A DNA stretch of 34,630 nt, from the NCBI GenBank assembly GCA_015493635.1, contig WGCU01000008.1, positions 1-34,630 of the forward strand, given 5' to 3'. The stretch comes from Spirochaetaceae bacterium (GTDB taxonomy: Bacteria > Spirochaetota > Spirochaetia > B11-G9). Position numbers and translations under genes: made by a program. Under the pieces are notes generated by a model. That model was not told the DNA's origin, ran no database searches, and saw nothing but the letters and a program-made list of their open reading frames with translations. This document shows positions 32,722 through 34,630 of this stretch, in pieces. Numbering within the stretch: the stretch's first letter is position 1; the number at the start of each line of letters is the position of its first letter.

Positions 32722-34347
32722 ATGTTTAAAAGCCCGAAATATCTTCTTATGCTGCTTGCAGTTTTTGTAGGTATTGTTATTTTTGGAGGATTCCTTTTTA
32801 CTAAAAATAAGAGGGAAAATGAAAGCAAACAGCCACCTGCTTTCATTACAGATACACCTCTCTCCATAGGAACTCCGTCAAATGTTTCTCTCGGCAGAAA
32901 ACTCTTTTTTGAAAACAAATTCGAAGAAGCTGCAAAGATGTTCGAACTGGCCATGAAGGAGGGGAATATTCAGGGCAGGGATCTTGCGTTGTTGGGGATA
33001 AGCTATTACAGAACAAAAAAAGCAGCAGAGGCTGAAGAAATACTTGTAAAAGCTGAAAAAAAATATCCTAAAGAGCCGCTGATATATATTGGATTAGGTT
33101 ATGTTGAATTCGGTAAAAAGGATTACCAAAAATGTCTTGCTTTTTTTGAAAAAGCAAAGAAGATATCTCCAGGTCTAAAAGAAGCTGTCAATGGAATTGC
33201 AGCTACCTATATAAATCTAGGTGTTGAAGCATACGCTAAAGGGAACGTTGGTAAATCAGAAGAATTCTTTAAAAAAGCGCTCTCAGCAAAACCGAATTCA
33301 GCAGAAGCACTTACAAACATTGGGATATTGAAGCAGGATGAAGGGAATAGTAAGGAAGCTGTATCATTTTTTAAACGAGCTGATAAGTACAAACCAAACG
33401 ATCCGAAAATTTTGAAATTTCTTGCAGAATCCCTTAAGGAAACTGATGGGCTCGGCAGTGTTGAATTATTGGAGACCGCTGAAAAACTTTCAAAAGCCAG
33501 TCCCTTTGATCCTTACCCATATGAGCTCATGGGCAGGATATATGAAAAAAAAAGTAACACCAAAAAAGCTCTTGAGGCTTTTTCAACTGCCTATGGAAAG
33601 GGAAGCGAAGATCCCTATATTTATTACCGGCTTGCAGAAAATAGTTTTAACGGTGGAGATAATAAAAAAGCTGTATCATTATTATTTCTTGCTGTAGGTA
33701 AATCTGTCCACAGAATAGGCCAGATACAGGTAGGTGCTGCAAAAAGAATGGATGAAAGGAAGGGGAAACTCGAAAAGGAAGATATTAAAGCTTTAAAGAA
33801 GTATTCAGACCTTCTTGATGAGCCTAAAAAGGTACTTGATCTGTCAATTTCTCTTCTTCATAAAGTAAGGGGATCAGATAAACTGTTTGAAGCAGATATA
33901 GAAAAGCTGTTATCATGGTATCCCCATAGTGTAGATATACGGGTTGCATTTGGGAAACTTTTAGAAGACGAAAAAAAATGGGACAGAGCACTGAATGTTT
34001 GGAATGAAATAGCAGAAAAACATCCTTATAATTACACAGTACATGTCAGCCTAGCAAACATTATTGCGAAAGTAGGAAATTATGAAAAAGCCGTATTAGA
34101 ATGTAAAAAGGCAATTGATATTGACAGCAAAAAAAAAGAGGCTTATGACCTTCTCATTGGAATTTACTTATCCAACAAAGATAAAGAGAGCCTTTTTTCA
34201 TTTTTAACAGACCGCTTTGAGTTAAATAAGTATAATGAAACCCTTGTTAAAGAAATGATTAAAGCATATGAGATGACTGATGAAACAGAAAAAGCATCCC
34301 AGATGAAAGGGTGGCTTACCCACCTGGAGGATTTTAAAAAGAAATAG
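32722..34347 (+). CDS. Membrane-anchored TPR-repeat protein
   Basis: 541 residues. One N-terminal membrane helix (YLLMLLAVFVGIVIFGGFLF) anchors a periplasmic or cytoplasmic helical body. TPR units are clear at about 55–240 (GRKLFFENKFEEAAKMFELA, YIGLGYVEFGKKDYQKCLAF, NLGVEAYAKGNVGKSEEFFK, ALTNIGILKQDEGNSKEAVS), near 265–330, and again at about 420–541 (HVSLANIIAKVGNYEKAVLE). TPR solenoids hold complexes together or guide substrates. It is the fourth gene of the operon, 26 nt after the barrel gene, with only a weak ribosome site. In this setting it is a likely assembly or periplasmic chaperone factor for the surface proteins, by inference. No terminator is evident after it. Confidence 0.83.
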   Translation: MFKSPKYLLMLLAVFVGIVIFGGFLFTKNKRENESKQPPAFITDTPLSIGTPSNVSLGRKLFFENKFEEAAKMFELAMKEGNIQGRDLALLGISYYRTKKAAEAEEILVKAEKKYPKEPLIYIGLGYVEFGKKDYQKCLAFFEKAKKISPGLKEAVNGIAATYINLGVEAYAKGNVGKSEEFFKKALSAKPNSAEALTNIGILKQDEGNSKEAVSFFKRADKYKPNDPKILKFLAESLKETDGLGSVELLETAEKLSKASPFDPYPYELMGRIYEKKSNTKKALEAFSTAYGKGSEDPYIYYRLAENSFNGGDNKKAVSLLFLAVGKSVHRIGQIQVGAAKRMDERKGKLEKEDIKALKKYSDLLDEPKKVLDLSISLLHKVRGSDKLFEADIEKLLSWYPHSVDIRVAFGKLLEDEKKWDRALNVWNEIAEKHPYNYTVHVSLANIIAKVGNYEKAVLECKKAIDIDSKKKEAYDLLIGIYLSNKDKESLFSFLTDRFELNKYNETLVKEMIKAYEMTDETEKASQMKGWLTHLEDFKKK

Positions 34348-34374
34348 TAGCTTGTCAAAACCTTATAACCTTAT

Positions 34375-34482
34375 ATGTTCATCTCCCTTACAAAATATTC
34401 AGCTAAATGGTATATCGCCGCTGTTAACGGTTATCCGAACCATAGAATTTATGGTATTACCTTCAAAATACACGGATGTATT
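34375..34482 (+). pseudogene. Short ORF of unknown function cut by an IS66-family element
   Basis: The reading frame starts at ATG 34375 (MFISLTKYSAKWYIAAVNGY…), has no recognisable domain, and runs into the IS66 end at 34483, where it continues a few codons within the IS to a TAA at 34519–34521. It includes the right copy of the 18-bp inverted repeat, which encodes the 'AAVNG' part. The original gene is therefore truncated, if it was a gene at all. Confidence 0.4.
34415..34432 (-). repeat. Right copy of the 18-bp perfect inverted repeat
   Basis: TCGCCGCTGTTAACGGTT is the exact reverse complement of 450–467. Flanking similarity (CAG…AAATG upstream of the core) extends the match to about 37 nt with about 29 identities by hand alignment. 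Confidence 0.75.
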
Positions 34483-34630
34483 GTAAGCGTCAATTTAACC
34501 GCACCTTTTGCCAAAGAATAAGTTGAAGTAAGATCTCCCATTGAAGGAGATAAAAATGCAAAAATACAGCAAAGAAGAAAAAGAGAAACACTTAAAGCAG
34601 TGGCGAAGTAGCGGCCTTAGCGGTCAAGAG
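34483..34630 (+). mobile_element. Left end of an IS66-family insertion sequence (partial)
   Basis: The end begins GTAAGCGTCAATTTAACCGC; a GTAAGCG start is the hallmark of IS66-family terminal repeats. It is followed after 73 nt by the first small gene of the element. IS66 elements normally make 8-bp target duplications, so the eight bases before 34483 (34475–34482) should recur past the right end, outside the window. Confidence 0.75.
34556..34630 (+). CDS. IS66-family accessory protein, N-terminal fragment (cut by window end)
   Basis: The first 25 codons (MQKYSKEEKEKHLKQWRSSG then LSGQE) fit the helix-turn-helix accessory protein encoded first in IS66-family elements, which typically has a 'W-x-x-SGLS' motif and helps transposition. 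GAAGGAGA lies 6 nt before the ATG. An IS3-type OrfA is the main alternative, but the terminal repeat favours IS66. The rest is outside the window. Confidence 0.7.
   Translation, partial: MQKYSKEEKEKHLKQWRSSGLSGQE

Overview
The window looks like a spirochaete chromosome of middling GC (my estimate by eye, low-to-mid 40s %). Supporting signs are a cyclophilin–FKBP fusion, the TIGR03546/TIGR03545 gene pair, two class III nucleotide cyclases of types common in Spirochaetes, outer-membrane barrels ending in Phe, and lipoproteins with a relaxed lipobox. No rRNA, tRNA or CRISPR array was seen, and the species cannot be named from this sequence.

Layout. (1) 1–1430 is a mobile-element and toxin–antitoxin graveyard. 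It holds the right end of an ISL3-family element inserted at the start of a RelE-type toxin gene, a Phd-antitoxin/RelE-toxin deletion fusion, a vapC with an internal deletion, and an intact vapB-like antitoxin. (2) 1461–3612 (minus) is a MurG-like glycosyltransferase translationally coupled to a lipoprotein gene broken by a 1-nt frameshift in an A6/T6 tract. (3) 3999–7802 (minus) is a four-gene envelope operon: small exported protein, outer-membrane barrel, FecR-domain protein, and an intact paralogue of the broken lipoprotein. It diverges from a CHASE2 adenylate/guanylate cyclase (7876–10554, plus) across about 70 bp containing a palindromic pair of -10 boxes. (4) 10557–12235 (minus) is a cyclophilin–FKBP isomerase, a CrcB/Fluc fluoride channel and a DUF190 protein. 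(5) 12382–14043 (plus) is a DEAD-box RNA helicase that meets a HEAT-repeat membrane protein and a GAF–PAS–cyclase (14040–18179, minus). (6) 18263–20571 (plus) is the TIGR03546/TIGR03545 pair. (7) 20794–34347 (plus) is the most striking part: four tightly packed genes encoding a 2673-residue exported giant with FN3/Ig-like ends and a helical middle, a six-unit FN3 protein, a probable outer-membrane barrel and a membrane-anchored TPR protein. (8) The right end carries an ORF interrupted by the left end of an IS66-family element.

How it may work together (inference). Two modules appear to link the envelope to signalling. The CHASE2 cyclase and the divergent FecR/barrel/lipoprotein operon could sense an envelope signal and turn it into a cyclic nucleotide. 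The giant/FN3/barrel/TPR operon has the composition of an uncharacterised surface-display or adhesion apparatus. An 18-bp perfect inverted repeat lies near both ends of the window, beside the mobile elements.
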